Shown here: in pieces, positions 63,806 to 64,000 of the stretch
Layout of the letters: every line of letters begins with the position of its first letter
How positions within the stretch are numbered: the first letter of the stretch is position 1
Assembly: GCA_002633025.1 (NCBI GenBank)
Contig: NMRB01000038.1
Location: forward strand, 67,177-131,176
Origin: Notospermus geniculatus
Taxonomy: Eukaryota > Nemertea > Pilidiophora > Heteronemertea > Lineidae
Length of the DNA: 64,000 bases
Direction: 5' to 3'
The notes under the pieces: generated by a model
What the model saw: the letters and a program-made list of their open reading frames with translations, nothing else
Told to the model about the DNA's origin: nothing
Database searches by the model: none
Position numbers and translations under genes: made by a program

Positions 63806-64000
63806 GTTGTCCAGCTCTAATGCCTCCATCTTCCTGATGTCCCCCTGCATTGTTTGTCACAAGATTAAGGGCAAGCTATCGTTTTGAATTTTTGGAGCAT
63901 TGGAAATAAAACATGTCAAAATACCATAAAACTACAAGTTATATGACGAAACTGAAGGCACCTCCGGGGTCTATGAGTCGCAAGGAATTGAATGAGACAC

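Overview
This window is eukaryotic and looks like a marine invertebrate. I infer a deuterostome, possibly an echinoderm or hemichordate, from the dense TAGGCCTA/TACATGTA words, the intron-containing SLC22 gene and the mix of DIRS-order, Helitron, piggyBac-like, Harbinger and mariner-like repeats; the species cannot be fixed from this sequence. There are two runs of N (20-28 and 25918-26404), both bounded by homopolymer C or G. Almost every short open reading frame in the window is a shadow inside repeats.

One host gene is clear. It is a plus-strand SLC22-family organic ion transporter whose first three coding exons lie at 46917-47354, 60307-60535 and 63019-63217, with matching splice sites and phases. 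The rest of the gene lies past the right edge. Its first intron (about 13 kb) and second intron (about 2.5 kb) are almost entirely mobile DNA.

The best preserved mobile element is a complete Ngaro-type tyrosine-recombinase retrotransposon at 49887-55875, antisense in SLC22 intron 1. It has an intact 1169-residue gag-RT-RNase H ORF, an intact tyrosine recombinase, and split direct repeats A1...B1-A2...B2. A related repeat elsewhere in the window supplies the empty site and shows insertion with no target duplication.

From 1 to 46 kb no host gene is visible. This part is a mosaic of palindromic DNA transposons and MITEs (TSDs of TA, TWA, TTAA, about CCGG and 9 bp), tRNA-derived SINEs, minisatellites, a LINE reverse transcriptase broken by a TTAA-flanked element, a decayed Harbinger transposase, a DIRS-like RT scrap, a Helitron helicase scrap and a TIR element with a CENP-B/psq-like HTH ORF. 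Many palindromes are nested three or four deep, usually with the newer insert in the loop of the older one.

The most unusual items are: (1) a 2.4-kb run of about ten abutting palindromic MITEs at 43655-46025 whose stems differ between units while staying self-complementary; (2) a TTAA-flanked palindromic element, present twice, carrying an exon-like ORF; (3) a MITE family that appears to insert at CCGG/CCNGG; (4) a TTAA palindrome with a tRNA-like pol III promoter in each arm; and (5) the Ngaro recombinase ORF, which lacks an ATG and lies in frame behind a stop codon.
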